Virus record (IMG/VR): IMGVR_UViG_3300020473_002200
Location: 124,001 to 188,000 of that record
Length of the DNA stretch: 64,000 nucleotides
From: a virus
Reading direction: 5' to 3' (one strand)
The position numbers and the translations under genes were made by a program. Of this stretch, positions 1 through 8,599 are shown in pieces; position 1 is the stretch's first letter, and every line of letters starts with the position of its first letter. Under the pieces are notes generated by a model. The model did no database searches. It saw nothing but the letters and a program-made list of their open reading frames with translations, and was not told where the DNA came from.

Positions 1-565
1 TGACAATTTTCCCTCAAGGGAATCTGGTAACTATGAGCCAGCCTCTCCTTACGCATTACAAAAGTTAGTGGTTGAGAATTTTTGTCAATTATTTTTTAAG
101 CTATATAAGCTTGAGTCTGTTTGCTTGAGGTATTTTAACGTATTTGGGCCTGGTCAGCCTGGAGACAGTCCATATTCAACTGCAGTATCTGCATGGTTGG
201 ATAAAATTGCCACTAATCAGCCACTTCGAAGTGATGGAGATGGAGAGCAAACTCGTGATATCGTGTATATCGATGATGTTGTTGATGCCAATATAAGGGC
301 AGCTGAAAGCCCCAAGACAATGAGCGGTAATACATACAATGTAGGCACAGGTGCGACGTATAGCAATAACGAGATCTTGGGTTTACTTAAAAATAAGTTT
401 GGTGATCTTGAAATTAACCACGCGCCTGAAAGACCTGGCGACGTTAAGCATACAAAGGCAAATATAGCAAAGATTTTTGAAGATCTTGGCTGGAAGCCTA
501 AGTGGGATTTTGTATCTGGGTTAAATGAAACAATAAAGTGGTGGGGTCTAAAAGAGAACTCCTAA
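1..565 (+). CDS. NAD-dependent nucleotide-sugar epimerase, C-terminal part (5' end outside window)
   Basis: The reading frame is open from base 2, so this is the C-terminal ~188 residues of an extended short-chain dehydrogenase/reductase and the GTG at 68 is internal. The catalytic Y-x-x-x-K is seen in SPYALQK, followed by the family's RYFNVFGPGQ and the RDIVYIDDVV and YNVGTG segments of UDP-glucose 4-epimerase/WbpP-like enzymes. Substrate is a nucleotide sugar, exact sugar unknown. Its neighbours include a sugar-isomerase-like cupin, so a small glycan or sugar-nucleotide module probably extends to the left. Family call is firm; specificity is not. Confidence 0.88.
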   Translation, partial: DNFPSRESGNYEPASPYALQKLVVENFCQLFFKLYKLESVCLRYFNVFGPGQPGDSPYSTAVSAWLDKIATNQPLRSDGDGEQTRDIVYIDDVVDANIRAAESPKTMSGNTYNVGTGATYSNNEILGLLKNKFGDLEINHAPERPGDVKHTKANIAKIFEDLGWKPKWDFVSGLNETIKWWGLKENS

Positions 566-1164
566 TGAAAAGAAACCCACGATTTGAAATTTTTACTGGC
601 CCAATGTTTGGTGGAAAAACGACTCGTCTAATCGCTGCTTTAGATAGATACCAATACCAAAATAAGAGTATTTTACTGTTTAAACCAAAGATTGATAATA
701 GGTATGATAAAAATTCCGTTGTAACGCATAGCGGCTTGAGCCTATCTTCTAGGACAGTGGGGTTTAGTCGTGTGGAAAATGTGGCAAATGGAGATGAATT
801 ATTAGAAAGATTCGAGTATCTTAATTCTGGTTGCGATATAGACGTTGTCGCTGTTGACGAGGCATTTATGATTGGGGGATCCGCTAGTGCTCTTAAAGCG
901 ATTTATAATTTTTTTGGGAAAACAATACTTGTTTCTAGTCTGCAATTATCGTCTTCTGGCGAGTCCTATAAAGAGATATTAGATATTTTACCATGGGCAA
1001 CAAATATTCAAATTTGTCCTGCAGTATGTGCTATTTGTGGCGAAGACGCTTATTTTACACAAAAAATCGCAGGGAATAATGATCCTGGTAAATTGGAGAT
1101 TGGTGGATCTGATTTGTATCAGCCTCGTTGTCATAATCATTTTAATCCACAGGAATTATTGTGA
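565..1164 (+). CDS. tdk: thymidine kinase (TK1 family)
   Basis: Phosphorylates thymidine to dTMP for phage DNA synthesis. P-loop GPMFGGKTTRL at the N-terminus, a Walker-B-like AVDEAFM segment, and a zinc-lobe CPAVCAICGE plus a C-terminal CHNH match TK1-type kinases. About 199 residues is normal for the family. The start is the ATG at 565, overlapping the stop of the epimerase gene (TAATG). Works with ThyX and dCMP deaminase elsewhere in the window in pyrimidine supply. Confidence 0.93.
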   Translation: MKRNPRFEIFTGPMFGGKTTRLIAALDRYQYQNKSILLFKPKIDNRYDKNSVVTHSGLSLSSRTVGFSRVENVANGDELLERFEYLNSGCDIDVVAVDEAFMIGGSASALKAIYNFFGKTILVSSLQLSSSGESYKEILDILPWATNIQICPAVCAICGEDAYFTQKIAGNNDPGKLEIGGSDLYQPRCHNHFNPQELL

Positions 1165-1577
1165 ATAAAAGTGCATGGGTTTTAAAGTCTGAAAAAATTG
1201 TAAAAGACTGGGGCCATGAAGTAAGATGGGATTTTGTAACGCAGCAAATATTTGGTAAAAAGCTTTTTATAAAAGAGGGGTTCTCAACAAGGACCAAGTA
1301 TTTTACCAATAAAAGCGAAACTTTTTTTCTAGAAGAAGGAGAGTTAGAAGTAGTTTTCGCTCCAGAATCTTATTTATTGAATAGAGACGTTCAGTTAGTT
1401 ACAAGAAGGGTTTTAGTTAAAGGAGACGTATTTCAAATTCAATCAGGGTGTCCATACACTTTAAAGGCTTTAGCTGATTGTAATATTTATGAAATCAGTT
1501 CATCAGGAAATTCCACTTTTTGTGTTTTAAATGATGAATATTTTAATATGACTGAACAAAGGAATAAAAATGGTTGA
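1161..1577 (+). CDS. cupin-domain protein, mannose-6-P isomerase-like
   Basis: 138 residues forming a single cupin barrel: KDWGHEVRW near residue 15, then GKKLFIKEG, ETFFLEEGELEVVF and the second cupin motif VLVKGDVFQIQSG. This is the architecture of the C-terminal domain of mannose-1-P guanylyltransferase/phosphomannose isomerases, but the metal-binding histidines are sparse, so catalysis is not certain. GTG start overlaps the tdk stop by 4 nt. Placement next to an epimerase suggests sugar metabolism. Confidence 0.7.
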   Translation: MNKSAWVLKSEKIVKDWGHEVRWDFVTQQIFGKKLFIKEGFSTRTKYFTNKSETFFLEEGELEVVFAPESYLLNRDVQLVTRRVLVKGDVFQIQSGCPYTLKALADCNIYEISSSGNSTFCVLNDEYFNMTEQRNKNG

Positions 1578-2430
1578 ACCCAACCAAGTGAATTGCGTAA
1601 TCTATCACGCAGATTGTACCGATGGTTTTGGTGCAGCATACGCTGCCTGGAAACAATTGGGTAATAGAGCAGAATATCATGCATGTAGACATGGTCAAAC
1701 CCCTCCAGATGTAAAAGACAAGATTGTTGCGATACTGGATTTTTCATTTGACAATGCCACAACAAAGCAAATGATTGAAGACGCAGAGGGCTTAATTGTT
1801 ATTGATCACCACAAATCTGCAATGGTAGAGCTTCATGATATATCAAATACACATTTCGATATGACTAAATCTGGCGCTATGTTATCGTGGGAATTTTTTC
1901 ATCCTGGTAAAGAACCGCCAAAGTTTGTAAGATATATTATGGATAGAGATCTCTGGACATGGGAGCTTGATTATTCAAAGGAATTTAGCGCTGCTTTTGA
2001 TATGGTACCATTTGAATTTGAGGAATTTGAAAAGTTTGAAGATGACTCAGTATTCGATGATGCAGTTAAGCGTGGTTCATATATCCTCGCATATTCAAAG
2101 ACAGTTGTAAAAAAAGTTTGTGAGAAAGCGGTTGTCCGTTACTTTGAAGATAAAAAGATTATGATAGTAAATGCGTCACACTGGATGTCAGAAATTGGGT
2201 CTAGATTATCTCCCGATTGTGACTTTGCAGTGATCTGGTATTTTGATCATGATATGGGTATTACTAAGGTTAGCTTAAGATCTTTTCATGACAATGTAGA
2301 TGTTAGTGAGTTTGCTAAAAAATTTGGGGGTGGTGGTCATAAGAAGGCCGCCGGCTTTACTCTCCCAATAGATCAGCATATTGACAATTTATTTACTCTA
2401 GAACCAGAAAAAAAGGAAGAATCTTCATAA
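1570..2430 (+). CDS. DHH/DHHA1 family phosphoesterase
   Basis: 286 residues. N-terminal HADCTDGFGAA, an ILDFSF strand and the signature VIDHHKSA give the DHH domain, and the C-terminal GGGGHKKAAGF is the DHHA1 substrate-binding loop. Family members (NrnA-like nano-RNases, pAp phosphatases) remove residues from very short oligonucleotides or 3'-phosphoadenosine nucleotides using Mn2+. A role in recycling nucleotides from host RNA is likely. ATG start overlaps the upstream gene by 8 nt. Confidence 0.88.
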   Translation: MVEPNQVNCVIYHADCTDGFGAAYAAWKQLGNRAEYHACRHGQTPPDVKDKIVAILDFSFDNATTKQMIEDAEGLIVIDHHKSAMVELHDISNTHFDMTKSGAMLSWEFFHPGKEPPKFVRYIMDRDLWTWELDYSKEFSAAFDMVPFEFEEFEKFEDDSVFDDAVKRGSYILAYSKTVVKKVCEKAVVRYFEDKKIMIVNASHWMSEIGSRLSPDCDFAVIWYFDHDMGITKVSLRSFHDNVDVSEFAKKFGGGGHKKAAGFTLPIDQHIDNLFTLEPEKKEESS

Positions 2431-2451
2431 TTAATGATTGCGGAGGAAGAT

Positions 2452-3885
2452 ATGAAGAAAAACTCTGAGATATTATACGAGATAGCGTTAAAATTAGTCG
2501 ACGACAATGTACTATTTGAGCATGCAATGTCTAATCGTTCTGTCTATGGAATGTTGATGGAAGACATCAATGATGCCGATATTGAAAAGCTAAGATCAGC
2601 TGTTCAGGTTTCCATGAAGGCAGTTGATCAAAATATGAAAGTTGCAAATGAGCTTAATCTTGCGTCATTGGTCGACTATTTTAATAAGCTAAAAGGCTCG
2701 TTAACAAAGGCTGGCACTCTTGCTTCTAAGCTAGATTTAGCTGATGCAGATGGAGTGGCTGCTCAAATTAAGGGGTTTTTTGGGAAAAAGATGGATGTTT
2801 CCAGAGCACTTCAGGCTGTAATTGATTTACAAAATAAGTCGAATACTGCCGGCCAAACGCTAGCCAGCGCAATTCAATTAATTAGTAAAAACCTTGAAGG
2901 TAAAGTTGAAGACGACGTTACCTTAAGTGATCTAGACGCTGACAAACACGGTCTTACAGCTGATGATTTAAAATCAGGTGTATCAAAGGCTTTTAAGAGC
3001 TCTAAGCCTAAGGGCTTTTTGGCGAAGCTTGGCGCTTTAATGGGCAAATCAAAATTTATTGCTTCAATTCCTGGAGCTGAAGAGATTGATGAGTTGCCAG
3101 TCGATAAATTGGCTGACGAATTATTAAATTTGACATTCGGCCAGCTAAAGTCACTAGACGTAGAAGTTCAAAAAACTTCTGCGGCCGCTGAAAAAGCAGT
3201 AGTCCCACCAGATGTTGTAAAGGGTGTTCATAGTTCTGCCGAAGAAGCTCCGCCTCCTGGAAAAGAATCTGAAGAAGGTCCTGTTGCTGCTTCTGCTGAA
3301 GGTGGCGAAGGTGAAGGTAAAGAGGGCGAAGAAGGTGCTGAAGGTGCTGAAGGTGAAGAAGGCGCTGAGGGTGAAGAGGTTCCAGAAAACCCTGAGGAAG
3401 AGTCTGATCCTGCAAAAGAAATAAAGGCCGCTGCAGCCGAAGTACAGTCTAAGCCAATGTCACCAAAAGATGCTGTCGCCAAAGCTTTATCTGATTGGGA
3501 GTCTTCGTTATCCGACTCGAGTCAAAAAACGCTTCAAGCTAAAGGCAGAAGCCAAGAGTTAAAAGATGGAATCTTTACCGGTATTGATAAAGGCAAGGCT
3601 GCTGTTGAAAAAGCTGTTGCCAAGGCAGTTAAGACCTGGCGTGGCGCGCACGAAGAAACGCTGATTAAGTCAAAGAGGTTTGCTAAGAAAAACTTTGATT
3701 CTTTAGAGGAGCTAATTCCAAGTCTTGCAGCACAGGTCTTAGTTCAGACTAGCGAAAGTCGACAGCGCAAGATCACAACAACTCAAATTAGAAAATTTGT
3801 TCATAAAAGATTAGACGATGTGTTTCGTCCACAAAATCGTTTGTACGAAACTTGGCAAAAGAATGCTGGTCTATTAAAAGATTAA
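2452..3885 (+). CDS. hypothetical helical protein with Glu/Gly/Ala-rich linker
   Basis: About 477 residues. ATG 2452 is preferred over ATG 2434 because GGAGGA lies just upstream of it. The N-terminal ~220 residues are helical and charged; residues ~260-330 are a low-complexity linker of repeated GEEGAEGE units; the C-terminal third is helical and basic (TRKI..RKFVHKRLDDVF). No enzyme motif. It resembles long internal or virion-associated proteins of large phages, but I do not recognise a named family. Confidence 0.75.
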   Translation: MKKNSEILYEIALKLVDDNVLFEHAMSNRSVYGMLMEDINDADIEKLRSAVQVSMKAVDQNMKVANELNLASLVDYFNKLKGSLTKAGTLASKLDLADADGVAAQIKGFFGKKMDVSRALQAVIDLQNKSNTAGQTLASAIQLISKNLEGKVEDDVTLSDLDADKHGLTADDLKSGVSKAFKSSKPKGFLAKLGALMGKSKFIASIPGAEEIDELPVDKLADELLNLTFGQLKSLDVEVQKTSAAAEKAVVPPDVVKGVHSSAEEAPPPGKESEEGPVAASAEGGEGEGKEGEEGAEGAEGEEGAEGEEVPENPEEESDPAKEIKAAAAEVQSKPMSPKDAVAKALSDWESSLSDSSQKTLQAKGRSQELKDGIFTGIDKGKAAVEKAVAKAVKTWRGAHEETLIKSKRFAKKNFDSLEELIPSLAAQVLVQTSESRQRKITTTQIRKFVHKRLDDVFRPQNRLYETWQKNAGLLKD

Positions 3886-3886
3886 A

Positions 3887-4318
3887 ATGGAAAATAACCA
3901 CAGACCTTCTTGGGATAGCGTCTGGGCGAATGTAGCAACTGCGATTTCTAAAAGATCATATGATCCACGCTATCAGGTAGGCGCAATCGTCGTAACGTCT
4001 GATAACACTCAGGTATTATCAGTGGGGTATAATGGTAATTACTCTGGTGGTCCCAACGAAGTTGAGTCAGAAGTACCTGGGCAATCTGGTTTTATTCATG
4101 CAGAAATAAACTGTTTGCTTAAGATGGACTATAATAACCCGAAGACTAAAGTAATGTATTTAACTTTAAGCCCTTGTAAGATGTGCGCAAAGGCGATAGT
4201 GAATGCTGGAATATCTGAGCTTGTTTATTTAAACGAATATAGGGATAAAACTGGTTTAGATATTTTACGTGAAGCAGGAATAAAGTGTAGAAAATACTTA
4301 TTTAGTGATGGAGTATAG
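3887..4318 (+). CDS. dcd: deoxycytidylate deaminase
   Basis: Converts dCMP to dUMP, the substrate of the ThyX encoded at 37.5 kb. The zinc site is visible as HAE (with the catalytic Glu) and PCKMCAKA. The segments DPRYQVGAIVV and VGYNGNYSGGPNE are typical of dCMP deaminases. 143 residues, ordinary length. Starts one base after the previous stop. The symbol follows common phage usage; T4 calls it cd. Confidence 0.88.
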   Translation: MENNHRPSWDSVWANVATAISKRSYDPRYQVGAIVVTSDNTQVLSVGYNGNYSGGPNEVESEVPGQSGFIHAEINCLLKMDYNNPKTKVMYLTLSPCKMCAKAIVNAGISELVYLNEYRDKTGLDILREAGIKCRKYLFSDGV

Positions 4319-4319
4319 C

Positions 4320-4685
4320 ATGAATAAACCTGAAGCTTTTTTAAAGGCTCTTTTATTAAAAGAGTATGAAGACAGACTAAAAACAGTTTCCCTACTAAAG
4401 GAGACTGCAGTAACAGACTCTAAGGGTAGGGTTGTCCTTGATCCTGATTTAAAGGTTCGCCACAAAAGTTCAGGGTTCGAGTATACCATTAAAAAGATTA
4501 AAGATGATAATGGGAATATTTCTATCACTTTAAGAACACCTGACGCCCCTAGGGTGAAGCCCTCTCCTTCTCATACTCACGTAATCGCAGGCCAAGAAGA
4601 AGAGCTAATTTCAATGCCAGATACAGATGATGCTGAATTTGCTATTGATCAAGAAGAATTTGAAAAAGATTACGAGGTTGATTGA
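4320..4685 (+). CDS. hypothetical small acidic protein
   Basis: About 121 residues. The ATG at 4320 is chosen over an upstream ATG at 4305 because of the spacing to GGAG at 4310. N-terminal amphipathic stretch AFLKALLLKEYEDR, then a central beta-like KHKSSGFEYTIKKI region and an acidic tail. No known family recognised. It sits between dCMP deaminase and the SOD-like gene, in a block of probable virion proteins. Confidence 0.65.
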   Translation: MNKPEAFLKALLLKEYEDRLKTVSLLKETAVTDSKGRVVLDPDLKVRHKSSGFEYTIKKIKDDNGNISITLRTPDAPRVKPSPSHTHVIAGQEEELISMPDTDDAEFAIDQEEFEKDYEVD

Positions 4686-5374
4686 TGAAAGATTTAAATA
4701 AGAAGATTATGTCTGAAATTAAAAGATCTCTTGGTGACAACTTAGACGAAGCATATGTAACACAGGCTAAGAAATATGAATTGTCAACAGAGCTACTTAG
4801 CGATAAAACAAAAAATAGCCACCAGGAAATTTTAGAAGCGCATGTCGAAAAACTAAATGAGGTTTCGGCATTCTTAGATACTGCCGAAAGAGAACTAGCA
4901 GATATTAATAACTCTAAGCTTCGTTCTCTTAAGGAAGATGAAGTATATAATCTTAATGCTTCATTTTTACATGCGTATTATTTTGAAAATATAGGCGATC
5001 AGCATTCTGTTATTAATATGGATTCTATTGCATTTATGCGATTGGAAAGAGATTTCGGCTCTTTTGATAATTGGCAAAAGGATTTTATAGCATGCGCGCT
5101 AAGCTCTCGAAACGGCTGGGCAATAACTGTTTATAATTTTTTCCTAAATAGATATATGAATATTGTGGTAGATTTGCACAGCAATCATGTTCCATTTGCA
5201 AGTTATCCAGTCATAGTTTTAGATTGTTGGGAACACGCTTATTATAGGGACTATTTGGGAGATAAGAGATCTTATACGTTCGCAATGATGAAAGAACTCA
5301 GGTGGTCTAGGATCGAAGAGCGTATCAAGAAGGTCGAGGCCATGGCAAAAGTTAGTCAAGGAAAAGCGCAATGA
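4685..5374 (+). CDS. Fe/Mn superoxide dismutase-like protein
   Basis: 229 residues. The C-terminal half carries the SOD signature DCWEHAYYRDY plus GSFDNWQKDF, SSRNGWA and NHVPFASYPVIVLD, the family order around the metal ligands (Asp and His of DxWEHAYY). The N-terminal histidines are less regular (LHAYYFENIG). An extra ~80 residues precede the fold. It lies among acidic, virion-type genes, so it may be a structural protein with an SOD fold and not an active enzyme. ATG overlaps the previous stop (TGATG). Confidence 0.75.
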   Translation: MKDLNKKIMSEIKRSLGDNLDEAYVTQAKKYELSTELLSDKTKNSHQEILEAHVEKLNEVSAFLDTAERELADINNSKLRSLKEDEVYNLNASFLHAYYFENIGDQHSVINMDSIAFMRLERDFGSFDNWQKDFIACALSSRNGWAITVYNFFLNRYMNIVVDLHSNHVPFASYPVIVLDCWEHAYYRDYLGDKRSYTFAMMKELRWSRIEERIKKVEAMAKVSQGKAQ

Positions 5375-5991
5375 ATAGAGACGATATTAAAGAATTCTTA
5401 GAATTAGCCATGGGCCTTAAGAAGAGTAGTCGAATGCTTGCCGAAGCTGGCGAAGATGAAGATGATCCCTTTGCAGACGATGAAGAGGGTGGAGATGAAG
5501 AAGCTGGAGATGAAGAAGGTGCCGAAGGTGATGAAGAAGAAGAAGAGGAAGAAGTAGAAGTTACTAAAGACGAAGAAATCGAGCTTAATAAAAGTTTAGA
5601 TGATTCATTAAATGCTTTATTTATAGATATTGAGACAGATGCATTAAAGAGTGCAGCTGTGCAAAAGCAGGAAGAGTCATATTCTCTTCGAGCTGCTTTA
5701 TTGAAGGAATCTGAAACGCCTGATTTAGACATAGAAAAATTTGCTTCTGAAACTGCACGAATTATTAAGAACGCAGATGTCTTATTAGATATCGAAGAAA
5801 TTATTATGTCTAAAGCAAGAGATTATTTATTGTCAAAATATGATGAAGATACAGAGTCTGATTTTCTAGAAATTATGAGAACTAGATTTCATGTTGATCA
5901 TCGTACTGATCATGAAAAAGACCAGGATCAAAGAGAGATCCCAACACCTATCGCTGTAGGTGCTGGTGGTGGCGAGGGCGGCGGCGCTTGA
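5371..5991 (+). CDS. acidic low-complexity hypothetical protein
   Basis: 206 residues, with residues ~27-65 almost wholly Asp/Glu with Gly and Ala. The early segment SRMLAEAGE contains L-A-E/A, a match to the T4 prohead-protease consensus, which would fit a processed head-core protein; that is inference. The C-terminus is Gly-rich. It is the third acidic protein of this block and overlaps the SOD-like gene by 4 nt. Confidence 0.65.
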   Translation: MNRDDIKEFLELAMGLKKSSRMLAEAGEDEDDPFADDEEGGDEEAGDEEGAEGDEEEEEEEVEVTKDEEIELNKSLDDSLNALFIDIETDALKSAAVQKQEESYSLRAALLKESETPDLDIEKFASETARIIKNADVLLDIEEIIMSKARDYLLSKYDEDTESDFLEIMRTRFHVDHRTDHEKDQDQREIPTPIAVGAGGGEGGGA

Positions 5992-6254
5992 ATAGAAAAT
6001 CTGTTCATATTAATCTTAATGAATCTGTACATGCAGAGTTTAGGATTCTTGCATTTAAGAATAAGCTCTCGATGCAAGAGATAATCTCGGGGCTTATAAC
6101 AAGCTTAGTCGATAAAGACCCATATCTGGAAGAACTTATCCAAAAGCTTAAGGAAAATAAGCGAAATAAAGAGCTTAAAAAGATAACCAACGTTGAATCA
6201 ATAGATATTTTTGATGAAATAGTTTCTGGCTCACCCTGGAAGACTGAAGAATAG
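5988..6254 (+). CDS. ribbon-helix-helix-like DNA-binding protein
   Basis: 88 residues starting at TTG 5988, which overlaps the previous stop TGA. The N-terminus KSVHINLNESVHAEFRILAF is a beta strand followed by a helix, then KLSMQEIISGLI, the arrangement of Arc/MetJ-type proteins. The C-terminus is charged. A small repressor or plasmid-partition-type DNA binder is plausible; the target is unknown. Confidence 0.6.
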   Translation: MNRKSVHINLNESVHAEFRILAFKNKLSMQEIISGLITSLVDKDPYLEELIQKLKENKRNKELKKITNVESIDIFDEIVSGSPWKTEE

Positions 6255-6262
6255 TATCCATT

Positions 6263-6290
6263 TTGTCATTTGTGTGATAGTTAATATTAT
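6263..6290 (+). promoter_or_regulatory. putative promoter upstream of lysis cassette
   Basis: TTGTCA (6263-6268), 16-nt spacer, TATTAT (6285-6290). It sits in one of the few non-coding gaps in this part of the window, before the gene at 6305. The predicted start point falls near the Shine-Dalgarno GGAGGTG, which weakens the call. Confidence 0.35.
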
Positions 6291-6304
6291 CATGGAGGTG
6301 CCCT

Positions 6305-6517
6305 ATGACACAAATGGCGAAAGCATTCGCGGATAAGCATTTAGAAAGATTTGTATCAAGAAAATTTTTAGCATGGATTACAGCTACTGGTTTGTGCGCT
6401 TATGGAACAGTAACAAGCGGAGATTGGGTTGCGGTAACTTTAGTCTATATAGGTTCACAAGCCTTAGTAGATTTGGCCGTCCAATGGAAGCACGGTAAAT
6501 CGATAAACAAGGAATAA
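6305..6517 (+). CDS. small membrane protein, possible holin
   Basis: 70 residues with two hydrophobic stretches, around FLAWITATGLCAYG and WVAVTLVYIGSQALVDLAV, and charged ends. Strong Shine-Dalgarno GGAGGTG. It is directly followed by a one-TM coiled-coil protein and a secreted one-TM protein, an order that fits a holin/spanin lysis cassette. Sequence family not recognised, so the holin role is inferred from size, topology and context. Confidence 0.6.
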   Translation: MTQMAKAFADKHLERFVSRKFLAWITATGLCAYGTVTSGDWVAVTLVYIGSQALVDLAVQWKHGKSINKE

Positions 6518-6519
6518 AG

Positions 6520-6882
6520 ATGGAGTTTTTACAAAAGACTTGGAAGTTTTTCTTAGGTATATTTGTCGCTATTATAGGTGGCATGCTTCTTTTTAGAAAG
6601 GACAATGCTGCTGAAATAATAGAGGAATCGACAAAGGCAGGTGACAGCTCTTTTGATAAGATAAAAAAATCAAATCAAATTAGAAATGAAAAAGATGATG
6701 AAGCCGATTCAAAGCACCAAAAAGAAATTGATAAAATTACCAGCATATATGAAAAAAATAAAGCCAGCTTAAATTTTAAGATGAGAGCAAAAATTGAAAA
6801 ATCTATTAAGAGTAGTAATCCTGAGGCTGCGACAGCTCAGTTAGCAAAATTTTTAGGTGCTGATAATTTAGATGACCTATAG
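6520..6882 (+). CDS. one-TM coiled-coil protein, possible inner-membrane spanin
   Basis: 120 residues. N-terminal membrane anchor around FFLGIFVAIIGGMLLF, then a charged, helical, coiled-coil-prone domain rich in Lys, Glu and Asp. Topology resembles Rz-type i-spanins of phages. It starts 2 nt after the previous stop. Role inferred from topology and from the neighbouring membrane genes. Confidence 0.6.
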   Translation: MEFLQKTWKFFLGIFVAIIGGMLLFRKDNAAEIIEESTKAGDSSFDKIKKSNQIRNEKDDEADSKHQKEIDKITSIYEKNKASLNFKMRAKIEKSIKSSNPEAATAQLAKFLGADNLDDL

Positions 6883-6924
6883 TCCATACCTAAACTTTTC
6901 TCAAATTTTGATATTATCTTAAAC

Positions 6925-7365
6925 ATGGTTAAAAAGATTTTTTGCATATTTTTGTCTATATCGCTATTATGTAGCGTTTCACTTGCGCAAGAGTCGAAAG
7001 TAAAGACTTTGCAAGAGGGTCAATCTGCACCCTTTACTGGCACTTTATTAAACAAAGAGGCGATAGCAGAGATTCTCATTAAGGCGAATAGCTTTGAGGA
7101 GCAATGCAATTTGAGGGTAAAAAAAGAGACAGATATTTCTAATGCAAATTGTCAATTGAGCATAGATAAATTAAAAAATGCTAATCTTTTTGAAATATCA
7201 GTGTATAAATCTCAAAATGATTTTTTACGTAAGCAAATAGATTTATCTATTAAAGAGCTTGAAAGAAAGTCTACTGCAACAGAGTGGTGGTTCGTTGGAG
7301 GGTTCGTTGCTGGCGCGCTAATTGCCATTGGGGCAGGTTATCTTACTCATAAAATAGCAGATTAG
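6925..7365 (+). CDS. secreted protein with C-terminal membrane anchor
   Basis: 146 residues. N-terminal signal peptide (KKIFCIFLSISLLCSVSLAQ), then a segment SAPFTGTLLNKEAIAEIL of a kind I associate with conserved aquatic-phage proteins, a coiled coil, and a C-terminal membrane helix WWFVGGFVAGALIAIGAG. The combination of export signal, coiled coil and TM helix suits a spanin or lysis-accessory protein. No enzymatic motif. Confidence 0.6.
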   Translation: MVKKIFCIFLSISLLCSVSLAQESKVKTLQEGQSAPFTGTLLNKEAIAEILIKANSFEEQCNLRVKKETDISNANCQLSIDKLKNANLFEISVYKSQNDFLRKQIDLSIKELERKSTATEWWFVGGFVAGALIAIGAGYLTHKIAD

Positions 7366-7414
7366 GGATCATTACTATAATAAGGTGATAATTAATCATT
7401 GAGGTGTACACACT

Positions 7415-8599
7415 ATGAAATATAAAAAAGTCAGAAAAATTATTAACAATATTCTTTTTGAGACGACCTATAACATAAGATCAACAGATGACCATCGTGC
7501 TGGTCAATTTGCGGCGCATCAGGATGATCCTGAAAATGAAGAGTCAAAGGTTGGTTTACCCAAGGAAGTTCCACTGCAGCCAGATGATGCGACTGGGATC
7601 AACGCGATTATGTCTCGTCCACCTGTAGAGGATGATGACTATGTTCCAAAAACGCCTTCGGATTTAGCTGCAGCTGTGAAGGCGATGTCTGAGCTAATGG
7701 ATAATGATGAAATTGTTTCTGTGTATGCACAGTTTAAAGACATCTTAAAAAAGGGCGGCGATCCAGAAAACGTAAATGAAGGATATGATGATTATGATGA
7801 ATTTGAGCTTCCTGATGATAGCGATATGCCGGATGAATTTAGATCTGGATATTCAATAGAGGATGAACCTGATGAGGAGCCTGAAGAATCTGAAAAGTTC
7901 CAGGCGTCGAAATCATCTGGTGAGGCTTCACTTTCTGACTTGGTGAACACTGGGTTAATGCCGGGTGTATCTGGGGAGTCTGGCGCGAAACAATGGATCG
8001 GCAGAAAGAAAAAGAAGATGGCTGCTGTTCATTTAATCGGTGATGATCAAATTCAAAAAGCAAAAAATTACGCAAGAGACATTTGGGTTGGAGCGCTCGA
8101 GGCGACAGAGGCACTAGACTCTGAAGAAGCAGCAGCGCTAAAAAAATCTGATTATACGTTGACTAACCCTGCTTTTTTAAGCTTTTTTAATCTTGGTTTT
8201 TTGGAGCCATCTTTAAAGCCGATTAGAGTCCAGCGCGATCGAGACGCAAAAGAAGAAATTGCGTCTTTAGATGTACCACCCCAGATAGAAACGATGGTGT
8301 TTAATCAGTTAATAGGGAACTCTCCTATTAGCGCTAGAAAAATTCGTCTCAAATTAAATAGAGGATTTCCTGATATGAATCTTGAAGAGATGGATGATGT
8401 CGTTTCAAAGGCAATGGATTTTATTAAGTCAAATACAGAAAAGTATCAAAAAGAGTACCTTTCAGATGCTGACTTCATCAAAGCCGTTAAGGACGCCTGG
8501 AGCAAAAAATCAACGAAGGAAAAAATGGATATAACATTTTCTGCTATCGACGATGCAGAAGACTTTCAAGATCAGGCTGGGAAAATAGGGTTGAGATGA
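7415..8599 (+). CDS. hypothetical acidic virion-type protein with tag-like N-terminus
   Basis: 394 residues, acidic. The N-terminus KKVRKIINNILFE-T has the same design as the capsid-targeting-like tags at 21-32 kb: basic amphipathic helix ending in L-x-E. The middle (residues ~125-180) is an Asp/Glu-rich linker and the C-terminal half is helical. I do not recognise a family. A packaged or core protein is a reasonable inference from the N-terminus and neighbours. Confidence 0.6.
   Translation: MKYKKVRKIINNILFETTYNIRSTDDHRAGQFAAHQDDPENEESKVGLPKEVPLQPDDATGINAIMSRPPVEDDDYVPKTPSDLAAAVKAMSELMDNDEIVSVYAQFKDILKKGGDPENVNEGYDDYDEFELPDDSDMPDEFRSGYSIEDEPDEEPEESEKFQASKSSGEASLSDLVNTGLMPGVSGESGAKQWIGRKKKKMAAVHLIGDDQIQKAKNYARDIWVGALEATEALDSEEAAALKKSDYTLTNPAFLSFFNLGFLEPSLKPIRVQRDRDAKEEIASLDVPPQIETMVFNQLIGNSPISARKIRLKLNRGFPDMNLEEMDDVVSKAMDFIKSNTEKYQKEYLSDADFIKAVKDAWSKKSTKEKMDITFSAIDDAEDFQDQAGKIGLR

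Noticed and set aside
3056-3482. Long minus-strand and alternative plus frames within the Glu/Gly-rich gene at 2452
   Set aside because: They are shadow frames of low-complexity GAA/GGT repeats (giving Leu/Gln- or Ser/Pro-rich products) and have no ribosome-binding site.
7360-7414. TATAAT-like box before the 7415 gene as a TGYAA promoter
   Set aside because: No TGYAA or TTGAAA at 16-18 nt upstream; an isolated TATAAT in AT-rich DNA is not enough.
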